From the NCBI GenBank assembly GCA_964586835.1, contig CAZPIC010000002.1, forward strand, positions 62,001-126,000: 64,000 nt of DNA, given 5' to 3'. Below are positions 52,593 to 62,092 of this stretch, piece after piece. Under the pieces are notes generated by a model that was not told the DNA's origin, did no database searches, and worked only from the letters and a program-made list of their open reading frames with translations. Within the stretch, counting starts at the first letter, position 1. Every line of letters starts with the position of its first letter. The stretch is from CAZLYF01 sp964586835 (GTDB lineage: Bacteria > Bacillota > Clostridia > Christensenellales > Aristaeellaceae). The translations under genes were made by a program, and so were the position numbers.

Positions 52593-53618
52593 ATGAAACA
52601 GCAAGTAATGGTCAAACCCGGCGTGATTGAAATCCGAAGCGTGGAGATCCCCACGCCTGGCCCCCATGAAGTGCTTGTCAAGATGATGTTCGTGGGCATC
52701 TGCGGTTCAGACAACCACGTCTTTCATGGCACCCATCCCTTCACCTCATACCCTGTGACCCAGGGACATGAAGTCTCAGGCGAGATTGCAGCCATTGGAC
52801 AGGAAGTGAAGGGCTTGAGCGTCGGCCAGAAGGTCACGATAGAGCCCCAGTGGACCTGCGGGCTGTGCCACCCCTGCCGCAACGGCAAGTACAACCTCTG
52901 TGAAAACCTGAGGGTCATGGGCTTCCAAGCGCCAGGCGCTGCCCAGCAGTACTTCTCGGTGGATCAGTCTAAGATCACTCCTCTTCCCGATACGGTGTCC
53001 TTCAGAGAGGGCGCCATGATCGAGCCGCTGGCTGTCGCCGTACACGCCGTCGAACGTCTGGGCAGCGTTGATGGGAAGAAGATCTGCGTCGTCGGGGCGG
53101 GTCCCATCGGCAATCTGGTGGCTCAGACTGCCAAAGGGCTGGGCGCAGCTGCAGTCATGCTCACCGATGTGGTCGACTTTCGCTTGGGCCTGGCTAAGCA
53201 GCTGGGCATCGACTACTGCGTGAACACAGCCAGAGAGGACTTTGGCAGGGCGATCGAGGAAGCCTTCGGCCCCGACAAAGCGGACGCTTTCCTGGACTGC
53301 GCTGGGAACAACACGACGATCAACCAGGCGATACGCCTTGCCCGCAAGGGCACACCCATCGTTCTGGTTGCGGTATTTACCGGCATGGCCGAGGTGGACC
53401 TGGCACTGCTCAACGACCACGAACTCGACCTTCTCAGCTCCATGATGTATCGGCACGAGCACTACCTGGAGGCGATCCGCCTGACAAGTGAAGGACGGGT
53501 CAAGCTTGAACCCCTGATCAGTGCCGTTTTTCCCATGGACAGATATCTTGAAGCCTATCAGCACATCTCCAAAAATCCTGAGACCAGCATGAAGGTGATG
53601 ATCGATCTTCAGGCCTGA
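52593..53618 (+). CDS. Zinc-dependent alcohol/polyol dehydrogenase (polyol locus, second)
   Basis: A 341-residue paralogue-like member of the same superfamily. VGICGSDNHVF and QGHEVSGEIAAIG hold catalytic zinc ligands, CGLCHPCRNGKYNLC binds structural zinc, and VVGAGPIGNLVAQTA is the cofactor motif. AGGAAGGA lies before the ATG at 52593. Three related zinc dehydrogenases occur within 4 kb of one another, so the locus may handle several epimers or successive oxidations. Confidence 0.92.
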   Translation: MKQQVMVKPGVIEIRSVEIPTPGPHEVLVKMMFVGICGSDNHVFHGTHPFTSYPVTQGHEVSGEIAAIGQEVKGLSVGQKVTIEPQWTCGLCHPCRNGKYNLCENLRVMGFQAPGAAQQYFSVDQSKITPLPDTVSFREGAMIEPLAVAVHAVERLGSVDGKKICVVGAGPIGNLVAQTAKGLGAAAVMLTDVVDFRLGLAKQLGIDYCVNTAREDFGRAIEEAFGPDKADAFLDCAGNNTTINQAIRLARKGTPIVLVAVFTGMAEVDLALLNDHELDLLSSMMYRHEHYLEAIRLTSEGRVKLEPLISAVFPMDRYLEAYQHISKNPETSMKVMIDLQA

Positions 53619-53649
53619 AAGCTGCAGCATGCCGGAGCGAGGTTTATCC

Positions 53650-54585
53650 ATGATACTGACCGTCACGCTGAACGCAGCAATCGACAAGACCTATGTGCTT
53701 TCCTGTGAAAACTGCCCCGGTGAGGTCCTCCGCGTTGTGAAGTGTCTAGCAACACCGGGCGGTAAAGGCCTCAATGTCACCAAAGCAGTGCGCGCCTTGG
53801 GCGAAAGGGTCACAGCAACTGGGATCCTGGGGGGTCATGCAGGCAAATGGATCCAGGAATCCCTAGAAAACAGGGGAATCGATTGCAGCTTCCTCTGGGC
53901 AGACGACGAATCCCGGACCTGTATCAACGTCGTGGAGCCTGGTGGCAGGCAGACCGAGTTTCTGGAGCCCGGCCTGGATACCAGGCCGGGCTTTGCTGCG
54001 GAGTTCGAGCAACACTTCACCGCCCTGATGGAACAGAGCAGGGTCGTCATCCTCTCTGGGAGCCTTCCAAGAGGCTTCTCCTCCAGCTTCTATGCCCGGC
54101 TGATTCAGGCCTGTCGGGAGAGAGGAAAAACGGTCATCCTGGACTCCAGCGGGGAGGCGCTGTGTCTGGGTGTAGCTGCTGGGCCCAGCCTCGTCAAGCC
54201 CAACCTGGATGAGCTGACCCAGCTCCTCGGCCATGCGCCGGGCGATTCCCCTGAGGAAGCCGCCATAGACGGAAGACGCTTGCGCGAGGCGGGTGTCCGC
54301 AGCGTGGTCATCTCCATGGGCAGGAAAGGAGCAGTGCTGGTCAGCGAGGAGGGGGCCTTTCACGCACGCCCCCCGAAAGTGCAGGCAGTGTCAGCGACCG
54401 GCAGCGGCGACTGCATGACCGCAGGCCTGGGAGTAGGTGCCCTGTACGGCTGGGGGCCTGAAAAAACGCTCCGCTGTGCGACCGCTGCGGCAGCAGCCAA
54501 CGCCATGGAGCTTGAGACAGGGCGTATCGCGATAGAGAACTACCGGCGACTGTTGCCGCTGGTCGAGGTCTCAGCCATCGGGTAG
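53650..54585 (+). CDS. 1-phosphofructokinase/tagatose-6-phosphate kinase-like PfkB kinase
   Basis: A 311-residue kinase of the FruK/LacC branch of PfkB. ILTVTLNAAIDKTY opens the fold, GGKGLNVTKAVRALG is the first signature, and ATGSGDCMTAGLGVGAL carries the catalytic Asp. Such enzymes phosphorylate the C1 of a ketohexose phosphate to make the bisphosphate. With the class II aldolase on the opposite strand this closes a tagatose- or fructose-bisphosphate route. CGAGG lies before the ATG at 53650. The end overlaps the convergent dehydrogenase gene by 15 bases. Confidence 0.9.
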   Translation: MILTVTLNAAIDKTYVLSCENCPGEVLRVVKCLATPGGKGLNVTKAVRALGERVTATGILGGHAGKWIQESLENRGIDCSFLWADDESRTCINVVEPGGRQTEFLEPGLDTRPGFAAEFEQHFTALMEQSRVVILSGSLPRGFSSSFYARLIQACRERGKTVILDSSGEALCLGVAAGPSLVKPNLDELTQLLGHAPGDSPEEAAIDGRRLREAGVRSVVISMGRKGAVLVSEEGAFHARPPKVQAVSATGSGDCMTAGLGVGALYGWGPEKTLRCATAAAAANAMELETGRIAIENYRRLLPLVEVSAIG

Positions 54586-55620
54586 TAGCATGACCTTCCC
54601 CCGGACCTGGCCCGGGACGCGAAACAGATCGAAAGCTTGTTGTGCCTCCGACAACGGAAAGCTGCGGAAAATGAGCCTGGGATCTATCCGAAGCTCACCC
54701 CCTGAGAAAGCCCTGGCAGTCTCTTCCCATTCTTTCCCGGGGAAGGGGGCGGAATAGCTCATCCACGAGCCCGTCAGGCTGAGTTCCTTGCGGTTGAGAT
54801 TCTCCCATTCCTGCGGAGTGAAGCAAAGCTCCCTCTGCGGTGTTCCGATAAAGCATATCCTGGCTTTGTTGGCGGCAAGACGCAACGCTTGGCGCATGGT
54901 TTGCGTAGCCCCCGCTGTTTCAAACACAAAGCCAAATCCCCTGTCCCCTGTCAGGCTGAGAGCTCTGTCCATGAAGCCCTCCTTCGCTGAGTCCAGCGCA
55001 TTGCTGATGCCCAGCCGGTTGGCCATTTCCAAACGCTCCTCCTCCACATCCAACACGGTCAAGCTTCCTGCACCCTTGATCCGCGCCCATTGGGCTGTAA
55101 ACTGCCCGATGGTCCCAAAGCCCAGGACAGCCGTGTGCTCAGCAGGTGAAAATCCGTTCAGATACAGTCCGTGTAAAGCGACGGTGGATGGTTCGAACAA
55201 CGCGCCTTCGACCCAGGATACAGAGGGTTCAAAAGGGATCAGATTGCTTGCCGGGACCGCCACATACTCTGCGAACCCGCCCTGCACCCTGGATCCGATG
55301 AAGCTGTAATGATGGCACAGGGCATAGTCTCCTTTCAGGCAGTCGAGGCACACCATACAGGGGAGCAGGGGCGCCACGGAAACGCGCATCCCCGGTTGGA
55401 TGCGTCCGCTTTCTCCCCTGACCCTGAGGACCTCCCCAGAAAACTCATGACCGAGCACAATGGGATAGTGATGCGCCTTTCCCCTCAGCACACGGGGGAT
55501 GTCTGAGCCACAAATACCCGCCGCCCGGACACGCACCAGTGCTTCTCCCTCCTTTAGCTCCGGGTCAGGCCAGTCTCCATAGCGGATGCTCCCGTCTTCA
55601 TTGAGTATCGCTGCCTTCAT
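54571..55620 (-). CDS. Galactitol-1-phosphate 5-dehydrogenase-like zinc dehydrogenase
   Basis: A 349-residue zinc dehydrogenase. It resembles GatD: RAAGICGSDIPRVLRGKAHH, LGHEFSGEVLRV, and a structural-zinc lobe CMVCLDCLKGDYALC. The cofactor site is VLGFGTIGQFTAQWA, and GFVFETAGATQTMRQALRL follows. GatD oxidises galactitol 1-phosphate to tagatose 6-phosphate. It overlaps the FGGY kinase gene by 23 bases, which suits a kinase making the polyol phosphate and this enzyme oxidising it (inference). Start ATG 55620. Confidence 0.85.
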   Translation of the reverse strand: MKAAILNEDGSIRYGDWPDPELKEGEALVRVRAAGICGSDIPRVLRGKAHHYPIVLGHEFSGEVLRVRGESGRIQPGMRVSVAPLLPCMVCLDCLKGDYALCHHYSFIGSRVQGGFAEYVAVPASNLIPFEPSVSWVEGALFEPSTVALHGLYLNGFSPAEHTAVLGFGTIGQFTAQWARIKGAGSLTVLDVEEERLEMANRLGISNALDSAKEGFMDRALSLTGDRGFGFVFETAGATQTMRQALRLAANKARICFIGTPQRELCFTPQEWENLNRKELSLTGSWMSYSAPFPGKEWEETARAFSGGELRIDPRLIFRSFPLSEAQQAFDLFRVPGQVRGKVMLLPDG

Positions 55621-57133
55621 AAGCTGTCTCCTTCATAAGCCCCCGCAGTTCTTTGTAAAGCCTGAGATAGTTCCTGTAGTTGTGCTCATACACCCCGCGG
55701 GTTGCAGGGTTCGGATGGTGGGTGCGCCGAAGTCGGATGGTCTTTTCGACAGCAGTGTCGAAATCCTTGAAAAAGCCCGTTCCTGTTCCCGCCAGCAGGG
55801 AAGCTCCCAGGGCTGTGGCTGTTCCGGCAGCAGGAACATGGATCGTCCTGCCCGTTACATCAGCCTTGATCTGCGTCCATACCCTGCTGTTGGCGGCACC
55901 CCCAATGGCGTGAAAAGCAGCAACTTCCGCACCGGCCTCGGCTGCGATATCGCAGTTGTGCTTCAGAGAAAAGGCTGTTCCTTCCATTCCTGCCCTCGTG
56001 ATATGCGCGCGGGTCTTTGTGTAGTCCATCCCAAAGAGCACGCCCTTTGCGTCTGGATCCCAGACAGGGGAACGCTCCCCTGCCATATAGGGCAGAAAGA
56101 CGAGGCCATTGCTTCCTGGCGGGATAGACTCCGCTTCCCTGTCCATCACAGCATACAGCTCCGCCCCGTCTCCAACCCGCTGCTTCTCCAGCCCCGCATA
56201 GAGTTCCCGTCCCAGCCACCGGATGATCCCTCCGCCTCCGACGCTCCCCCCCTGTAAAAGCCAGGCGTCTCCGACGACATGCCGGCTTAAGATCAGGCGC
56301 TTGTCAGCCAGCATCCGTTCCATGCATATGCTCATGCCCCCCGCCTGGCCGCCCTGTTCCTGGGTCTGTCCCTCGCGGTACACGCCGGCGCCCAGGGTAC
56401 CGCAAGCTGCGTCCAGCCCTCCCGCCACCACCGGGGTCCCCTGCAGCAAGCCCGTTTCCCGGGAAGCGGCGGAATGGACCCTGCCCACAACCTGCTGGCA
56501 GCGGACGATATCCGGCAGCAGGCCTTCCCGGATGCCGAGGGTGCGGGCCAACCCAGTGTCCCAGGCGCCCTTCTTCATGTCAAAGCAGGCAAATCCATAG
56601 CCCTGGGAGAGGTCCTGGGTCATCTCCCCTGTCAGACGGAACACCACATAGCCATTTGACTGCAGAACCTTATCCGCCTGCCCGATAAGCCCGGGCGCAT
56701 GCCTCTGGTACCAAAGGAGCTTAGGCAATGTATAGGAAGGCTTGAAAGGGTTCCCGCTCACGGAAAAGACAGTGTCTTCCCCAAGCCGCGCGATGACCTC
56801 TTCACACTCTCGCGCGGCGCGCGTGTCCATCCAAATGGGCGTCCGGTTCAGTGACTGTCCTGAACCGTCCACCAGGACGGCAGACCAGCTTTGTCCTGCT
56901 ACCCCAACAGCCCCAATCTCCCATGGGCTCAGTCCGCCATTAGAAAACAGCTCTCTCAGCGCCAGGCATACCCCCCGCCACCAGTCGTCCGGGTCCTGTT
57001 CCGCCCAGCCAGGCTTGGGGTAGTGAACGGTATAGTCGCTGCTTGCCTGTCCCATAAGAGCCCCGTCTGTGTCAAAGGCTGCCACCTTGCAAGACGAAGT
57101 CCCGATGTCTATCCCCAGCAGAAGCCCGCTCAT
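55598..57133 (-). CDS. FGGY-family carbohydrate kinase (xylulokinase-like)
   Basis: A 511-residue FGGY kinase. The N-terminal ATPase fold is LLLGIDIGTSSCKVAAFD, the substrate loop is AVGVAGQSWSAVLVDGSG with WMDTRAARE, and the C-terminal half has LPYMAGERSPVWDPDAKG and AIGGAANSRVWTQIKADVTG. The family phosphorylates pentuloses, glycerol or polyols. It begins with ATGA overlap after the aldolase and ends within the GatD-like gene. In this setting a polyol kinase function is likely; xylulose remains possible. Confidence 0.9.
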   Translation of the reverse strand: MSGLLLGIDIGTSSCKVAAFDTDGALMGQASSDYTVHYPKPGWAEQDPDDWWRGVCLALRELFSNGGLSPWEIGAVGVAGQSWSAVLVDGSGQSLNRTPIWMDTRAARECEEVIARLGEDTVFSVSGNPFKPSYTLPKLLWYQRHAPGLIGQADKVLQSNGYVVFRLTGEMTQDLSQGYGFACFDMKKGAWDTGLARTLGIREGLLPDIVRCQQVVGRVHSAASRETGLLQGTPVVAGGLDAACGTLGAGVYREGQTQEQGGQAGGMSICMERMLADKRLILSRHVVGDAWLLQGGSVGGGGIIRWLGRELYAGLEKQRVGDGAELYAVMDREAESIPPGSNGLVFLPYMAGERSPVWDPDAKGVLFGMDYTKTRAHITRAGMEGTAFSLKHNCDIAAEAGAEVAAFHAIGGAANSRVWTQIKADVTGRTIHVPAAGTATALGASLLAGTGTGFFKDFDTAVEKTIRLRRTHHPNPATRGVYEHNYRNYLRLYKELRGLMKETAYEGSDTQ

Positions 57134-57969
57134 GCCTTGCCCTCCGAGCCTGAGACAGAGATGAGACGGTCGACAGCGGCGCGCACCGCTTCCCTTGCAG
57201 CCCTTCCGTAGAGTTTTGGGTCAAAGCCCTCCGCGTTCACTGCCATCCAGTCGCGGACGGCCTGCGTATAGGCGATACGCAGGTCTGTCGCGTAGTTCAC
57301 CTTGCTGATCCCCTGAGCGATGCACGCTCGGATCGTCGCTGTGGGCACGCCGGAACCGCCGTGCAGCACGAGGGGCACCTCGAGCAGGGCACGGATCCTC
57401 CCCAGCAAAGAAAGGTCCAGCTTTGGCGCCCCCTTATAGACGCCATGGGCTGTGCCAATCGCCACTGCAAGCGAGGACACCCCCGTGAGCCTGACGAACT
57501 CCTCAGCCTGCTCCGGATCAGCCAACATGGTGTCCGATGACAGCTCATCCTCCTTTCCCCCCACCGTTCCCAGCTCAGCTTCGACCGGAACGCCCCCCGC
57601 TATGAGGACGGCCTCCTTCGAAAGAGCCAGGTTTTCCTCGTAGGGCAGAAGAGACCCATCGATCATGATGGACGTGTACCCCGCTTGTAGGCAAAGCCGG
57701 ACAAGATCGAGGTTTGTGGCGTGGTCAAGGTGCAACGCCACGGCGGCCCGGGACAGGCCAGCCAGGGACGCAATCATTCCCACAAACGCTGACGCAGGAG
57801 CATATTTCAGGGTAGAGGGCGTGGTCTGTACGATGACAGGCGCATTCAGCCCCTCAGCCCCTTCAATGACTGCCTGCGCCATCTCCAGGTTTTCCACATT
57901 GAAAGCACAGACAGCATAGCCGCCCCGATGGGCATCACGCAGCATAGCACCTGGCGAAACCAATGACAT
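57130..57969 (-). CDS. Class II ketose-bisphosphate aldolase (GatY/KbaY/Fba type)
   Basis: A 279-residue zinc aldolase. LHLDHATNLDLVRLCLQAG supplies the catalytic Asp and a zinc His; GTAHGVYKGAPKLDLSLL and VLHGGSGVPTATIRACIAQG supply the other zinc His residues and the phosphate site. It splits tagatose 1,6- or fructose 1,6-bisphosphate to dihydroxyacetone phosphate and glyceraldehyde 3-phosphate. GGAGG precedes ATG 57969. It is first of three minus-strand genes converging on the plus-strand importer operon, completing the polyol pathway. Confidence 0.92.
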   Translation of the reverse strand: MSLVSPGAMLRDAHRGGYAVCAFNVENLEMAQAVIEGAEGLNAPVIVQTTPSTLKYAPASAFVGMIASLAGLSRAAVALHLDHATNLDLVRLCLQAGYTSIMIDGSLLPYEENLALSKEAVLIAGGVPVEAELGTVGGKEDELSSDTMLADPEQAEEFVRLTGVSSLAVAIGTAHGVYKGAPKLDLSLLGRIRALLEVPLVLHGGSGVPTATIRACIAQGISKVNYATDLRIAYTQAVRDWMAVNAEGFDPKLYGRAAREAVRAAVDRLISVSGSEGKA

Positions 57970-58501
57970 ATCACCAACCTCCAGTCCATTGGGCTTTGAT
58001 CAGATGATAACCCAAGGGCGCTGAAACACAAAATACCAGGCATTTCTTGCCAGGCGCGGATGTGTTTCCAACCACTTCCTGGCAGGCGGCGTCCAAGCCT
58101 CTCGTTGACTTATCCCTATGCAGCGCTGCGAAACGCTCTTCTTCGATCCGCGCGAAACGCTTAACCCAGCTCTTCTTCAATGCTCCTGGTTTCGATCACT
58201 CAACATAAGGTTGTCAACTCCAAAAGTTATCGGATTTCTTCTTTTCTACACAAGCGTCCTCTCTTCTTTCCATCACCATCCGAATTTGCAAAAATTTATA
58301 TGATATCTGCAGTCTCCACTCAGATGTCACCATGATTTTAGCACCTGAACTAAAAGGCGCGCCGCTCTCGATAATCGTTTACTGCGTGCAAACCCCATTG
58401 GCGTGTTCTTATGATATAATCGGGTTGTTGAATCAACAAAGAAGGGTTTCGTGAGCTGACTCGTCTGAAACACCATGACTACGTGCCATAAGGAGAAAGC
58501 C
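57970..58501. other. Divergent region between aldolase and cutC
   Basis: These 532 bases carry no recognisable gene. The part from about 58190 is AT-rich. It holds the cutC extended -10 promoter at 58412. I saw no clear minus-strand promoter for the aldolase genes and no operator palindrome. Confidence 0.45.
58412..58420 (+). promoter_or_regulatory. Extended -10 promoter of cutC
   Basis: TG, one base, then TATAAT (58415-58420), about 80 bases before cutC; a good -35 box is not visible, which suits an extended -10 promoter. Confidence 0.5.
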
Positions 58502-59257
58502 ATGGAAAAACATGTCTTGATCGAGGTCTGTTGCGGATCCGCGGACGATGTTATTGAAGCCAGCCGAGGAGGAGCCGACCGTGTGGAGCTGAACTCCAGC
58601 CTTTTCCACGGCGGGTTAACCCCTACTCTGGGAACCCTGCGCACAGCGTTAGCCCACGCGCCACTTCCGGTGATGGCAATGGTCCGGCCCAGGCAAGGCG
58701 GTTTTTGCTATACGGAAGTTGAATTTGAAACCGCTCTCGCCGATGCCCGCGAGCTTGTAAAAAACGGTGTTTCCGGTCTTGTCTTTGGCTTCCTTCATCC
58801 CGATGGGACTGTTGACGAACATCGTTGCCGCAAGATCATCACGATCGCTAAAGATGCGGGGAAGGAGACTGTTTTTCACCGCGCAATAGACGTCACACCG
58901 GATTGGAAACAGGCGTTAGACACACTGATCAGCTTGAATGTTGACCGTGTGCTAACCAGCGGCCAAGAGCCGGATGTGTTCTTTGCCCTGGATACCATTC
59001 AGGCGATGGTTTCATTTGCCGGCGATGCCATTCAGATTTTGCCAGGCGCCGGCGTTACGCTGCGCAATGCCACCAGGATCGTCGAATACACCGGATGCTC
59101 TCAACTGCATATCGTACGGCACAGACCTCAGACCGATGCCTCGACCGCCAATAACCGAGATATTTTCTACGGTGGGGCGCTGTACCCGCCAGAAGATACG
59201 TATGATGTGATCGATGGAGATTATATCAGGAATGTAGTTGCACGGTTGAGGCGCTGA
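58502..59257 (+). CDS. cutC: CutC-family protein
   Basis: A 251-residue TIM-barrel protein of the CutC family. LIEVCCGSADDVIEASRGGA, RVELNSSLFHGGLTPTLG, MVRPRQGGFCYTEVE and VFHRAIDVTPDWKQALD match it. CutC was named for copper tolerance in E. coli, but its biochemical role is uncertain and it may act in sugar or nucleotide-derived metabolism. AAGGAG lies ahead of the ATG at 58502. Monocistronic, as far as can be seen. Confidence 0.9.
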   Translation: MEKHVLIEVCCGSADDVIEASRGGADRVELNSSLFHGGLTPTLGTLRTALAHAPLPVMAMVRPRQGGFCYTEVEFETALADARELVKNGVSGLVFGFLHPDGTVDEHRCRKIITIAKDAGKETVFHRAIDVTPDWKQALDTLISLNVDRVLTSGQEPDVFFALDTIQAMVSFAGDAIQILPGAGVTLRNATRIVEYTGCSQLHIVRHRPQTDASTANNRDIFYGGALYPPEDTYDVIDGDYIRNVVARLRR

Positions 59258-59476
59258 ACATAGGGGAAGCAAGAATCAAGGGTTGTTGAAAAGACCCACC
59301 CTAGCCATTCCATCACCCTGTTGGCTATTTGGATTCAGTCGTTCCTATTTGGATCGCTACGGTGGGATACCACGGCGCTTATCCGCCAAGCACGCGGAGG
59401 AAACTGTTTTATCGCGGTAAATACAAGATAGCGATGATTGGTATCAGCGCCGAATCGCCCCTCATTATGATTCCAC

Positions 59477-60862
59477 TCATGGTTCGTTGGACGCTCGTCT
59501 GCATGCTTTGTGTCCTGCATCTCCAAGAAGCCTATAACCCTCGCCTCGTTTTACTGTCGACGAGCCATGTTCAGCTGGCCCAATATCACTAAAAGCAGTC
59601 TCATCAGCAAACAATATCTGTTGTTCATTCACGTTTACAAGCCAGCCGCCATCCGGAGAACGGCCGATTAACCAAACATCATTGAAATCTTTATCCAATG
59701 AAAGGGTAATGTCTGGCATAACCATCTCAAGGTGCTGTGATTCATTTTCTGAAAACGAATAAGAAGGAAAACCAGAGATAATTTCTTCAATATCCTTCCC
59801 GAATGAGAGTTCTCTGCTAAGGAACCATCCGGAAAGCCCTAATTCTTTACTTCCGAATTGCAAATGGACCCATTCTCCCTTTGCTTCAATTATCTGGCCA
59901 ACCGCCCTTGAATAACATATGGCTATCAATCGACCATCAGGCGAATCATACATCTTTGAGTTATCGGTCTTGGTGCAAGCCAAGCCTTCAGCATTTAACA
60001 TAGGTATAGCATCCGCAATCGTTCTTGGTATCTGGTTAAAATTTACTTCTTCCAAGGTTGATGCAAAAACCGGATAACCGTAATGATAGTTTATGTTATT
60101 CTGACCGCTGCTCCCGAATGTAATATCCTCTATCGATTTCTCATGAATGTTGAATATCTCTCCGCCGTTATTGACACCCTTCATTCTCCAAATACCGTCC
60201 GAATCACAATGCAGGAAAACATCCACCTCATCAGTATACAACTCTAAGGAGTCGTTATAAGAGTGAGTGGCATTCAAATGTAGCTCAGCTTTTTGAGGAG
60301 TCAAAGCTGATATCTGTGTGTATTCTGACCCATTCCAATGCGCGATGCGCAGACTTTGGAGCTCTTCCGCCCCCTGTGCAATCCCAACCAAATAATCCGG
60401 ATAGGCAATGAGCGTATTCCATGTCATGCTTTCATCCAACATGAATTCCGCACTTCCAGACATTGCAACATTCGAAAAAACAAAGCCTGCACCGTGAGAA
60501 GCAACTTCATAAGACGGTATAGATGAAATCACTTCAACAGCATCTTCTGAAAGTGGTATAGTAACCCATTCGGTTACTTCCCATGGAATCCTGTCTCCCT
60601 TTTTCAACGGACTCAGGAAAGCATAAAGGCTTTTTAACTCCAGTTGACCTTCGATCAAGCGAAACAACCCGATATCACAATTCATCGCAATTTCATCTTG
60701 CCACTTTCCACTGCCATATTTGTCAATCCGCCAGATTGCCCAATCGGGGAACTCCTGGATAACGGCAATCTGTAATTCCTCATCTGAGAACTTTTCTGCT
60801 GAAGCAGGGTGGCAAATCAGCATCAAACCCATTAACATGACCACAATGAAACTTCGTCTCAT
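59477..60862 (-). CDS. Secreted protein of unknown function with SH3-like segment
   Basis: A 461-residue protein with a clear signal peptide (RRSFIVVMLMGLMLICHPAS). I do not recognise the family. A segment around residues 320-365 (MYDSPDGRLIAICYSRAVG then GEWVHLQFG) looks like a bacterial SH3 domain, often a cell-wall ligand. The rest has repeated beta-rich stretches with Trp and Tyr. GGAGG precedes the ATG at 60862. The gene is visibly more AT-rich than its neighbours and lies next to decayed transposase fragments, which suggests recent acquisition (inference). Confidence 0.75.
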   Translation of the reverse strand: MRRSFIVVMLMGLMLICHPASAEKFSDEELQIAVIQEFPDWAIWRIDKYGSGKWQDEIAMNCDIGLFRLIEGQLELKSLYAFLSPLKKGDRIPWEVTEWVTIPLSEDAVEVISSIPSYEVASHGAGFVFSNVAMSGSAEFMLDESMTWNTLIAYPDYLVGIAQGAEELQSLRIAHWNGSEYTQISALTPQKAELHLNATHSYNDSLELYTDEVDVFLHCDSDGIWRMKGVNNGGEIFNIHEKSIEDITFGSSGQNNINYHYGYPVFASTLEEVNFNQIPRTIADAIPMLNAEGLACTKTDNSKMYDSPDGRLIAICYSRAVGQIIEAKGEWVHLQFGSKELGLSGWFLSRELSFGKDIEEIISGFPSYSFSENESQHLEMVMPDITLSLDKDFNDVWLIGRSPDGGWLVNVNEQQILFADETAFSDIGPAEHGSSTVKRGEGYRLLGDAGHKACRRASNEP

Positions 60863-60975
60863 AGAGGACCTCCAATGATCATTCTCCCGACTAAACCTTG
60901 TCATGTTCCCTCCGCATATTTCGTATGCATGTCACTGAGGTAGTTGTTGCTTTTCCCTGGATTCAATTGTAATGT

Positions 60976-61250
60976 TTACAAATACGAGCGCACATGGTGT
61001 TCCATCCCCTTCTCGCTGCGTGAGCTGGGGAAGGTGCCGCTGTTCCACTTCATATCAATGTTCAGGAGTTCATCCGAATTGTACGCCGGCGCAAAAGGCG
61101 ACAGGAAGAAGGCCGCGATCTTGTCCTTGTGCTTCTCCAGCCAGGCGCGCACTTTCTTTGGGTGAAGCACTGCGGATCTTACAGAATATGATGTACCTTT
61201 TCAAGCTATGCATCATCCGAGTCCATTTCGCTGTTTCTGCTTTCCGTCTT
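60976..61250 (-). pseudogene. IS630-family transposase remnant (C-terminal part)
   Basis: The minus-strand frame ending at 60976 reads LHPKKVRAWLEKHKDKIAAF then AYNSDELLNIDMKWNSG, matching the end of IS630-type DDE transposases, where the last acidic residue lies in the NPDELLN-like motif (here NSDELLN). The preceding KRYIIFCKIRS, in another frame, resembles the region that normally holds the catalytic Asp, but that residue is lost. A frameshift near 61158 and the missing N-terminus mark it as a pseudogene. Confidence 0.65.
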
Positions 61251-61569
61251 CCAAGTGCAGTGGGCCTCATGCGACCGTCTGTTCCAAGCTGCGCAACAGT
61301 ATCAATCGGATACCACCTGAAGGCTTAAGACTTATTCTCTCGATTGAATCATTCCCCGATCGCGTCTTTGAGTAAGCCAAATAAGTTGAACCCTGCCGGC
61401 CTAGCCTTTCGTGTTCCTTGGACCAGGCGCTTTTTGCCAGGCTGTGTGCATCAATTCCAGCTTTTTTGTAGGATCCTGTCCAGCGCCATCCCCTTCATAA
61501 TGATCCATCACACCACGCAGGACAACCCGACCCATCGGCCCCCTCATGGCGAATGTTGTCCATCTTCTG

Positions 61570-61757
61570 GATTCAAACCCATTTGGCTGCATGTCGCTGT
61601 TTGTGCCGAACGCCACAGTCGGCGTCAATCCACTCCTTGATCTGTGCCTTGAAGGGCTCCAACCGGGATGATGTGCATTCCTCCGACAGCAGTACGTTGG
61701 GTGAAAAGACGATCTGTTTTAGACTCTTTCTGACGGTTCTCTCGTCGACCACAGACT
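61570..61757 (-). pseudogene. IS21-family transposase (IstA-like) remnant
   Basis: An uninterrupted minus-strand stretch reads VVDERTVRKSLKQIVFSPN and then RLEPFKAQIKEWIDAD with KQRHAAKW before a stop codon. This resembles the N-terminal helix-turn-helix and linker of IS21 IstA (consensus KLDPFKPxIDEWL and RKQRHTAKR). No start codon, downstream DDE domain or IstB helper gene is present, so it is a fragment. Confidence 0.55.
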
Positions 61758-62046
61758 AAAGAGCAATCTGCCCGATATATCATCTGGAATCGTATGCTTC
61801 TTTGGTACCCTTGATTCGAGACGCGCTGAGTCGTTCAATTGTCCCGTTCTCATCATGACTTCCCTGAGCATTCCTCATGGTGATTTCCGGGTTTTACCGG
61901 TGCTCTTTTCCGGAAATTTCTCCTTGCCTTAAACACCCCTTCCTGCAACCACAACAGCATGGCGTCTTTCATTCCTTTTTCATTACAACACTAACATGAA
62001 GCTTTCAGGCTGCAAAACACGCCTTGAGGGGGAGGATCCTCTGAAT

Positions 62047-62086
62047 TAAAAAACAACCCCTTGAAACCGCAGTGTTTTCAAGGGGT
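62047..62086 (-). terminator. Terminator after the tRNA pair
   Basis: On the minus strand a stem ACCCCTTGAAA/TTTCAAGGGGT is followed by TTGTTTTTT, directly after tRNA-Glu. Confidence 0.85.
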
Positions 62087-62092
62087 CTCTTC

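Larger units (their letters stand above)
60863..62046. other. Decayed mobile-element region
   Basis: About 1.2 kb without an intact gene. It contains the IS630-like and IS21-like remnants listed separately, broken by frameshifts and stops. The remainder shows short open frames with no family features. The region separates the AT-rich secreted-protein gene from the conserved tRNA/ribosomal cluster. Confidence 0.5.
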
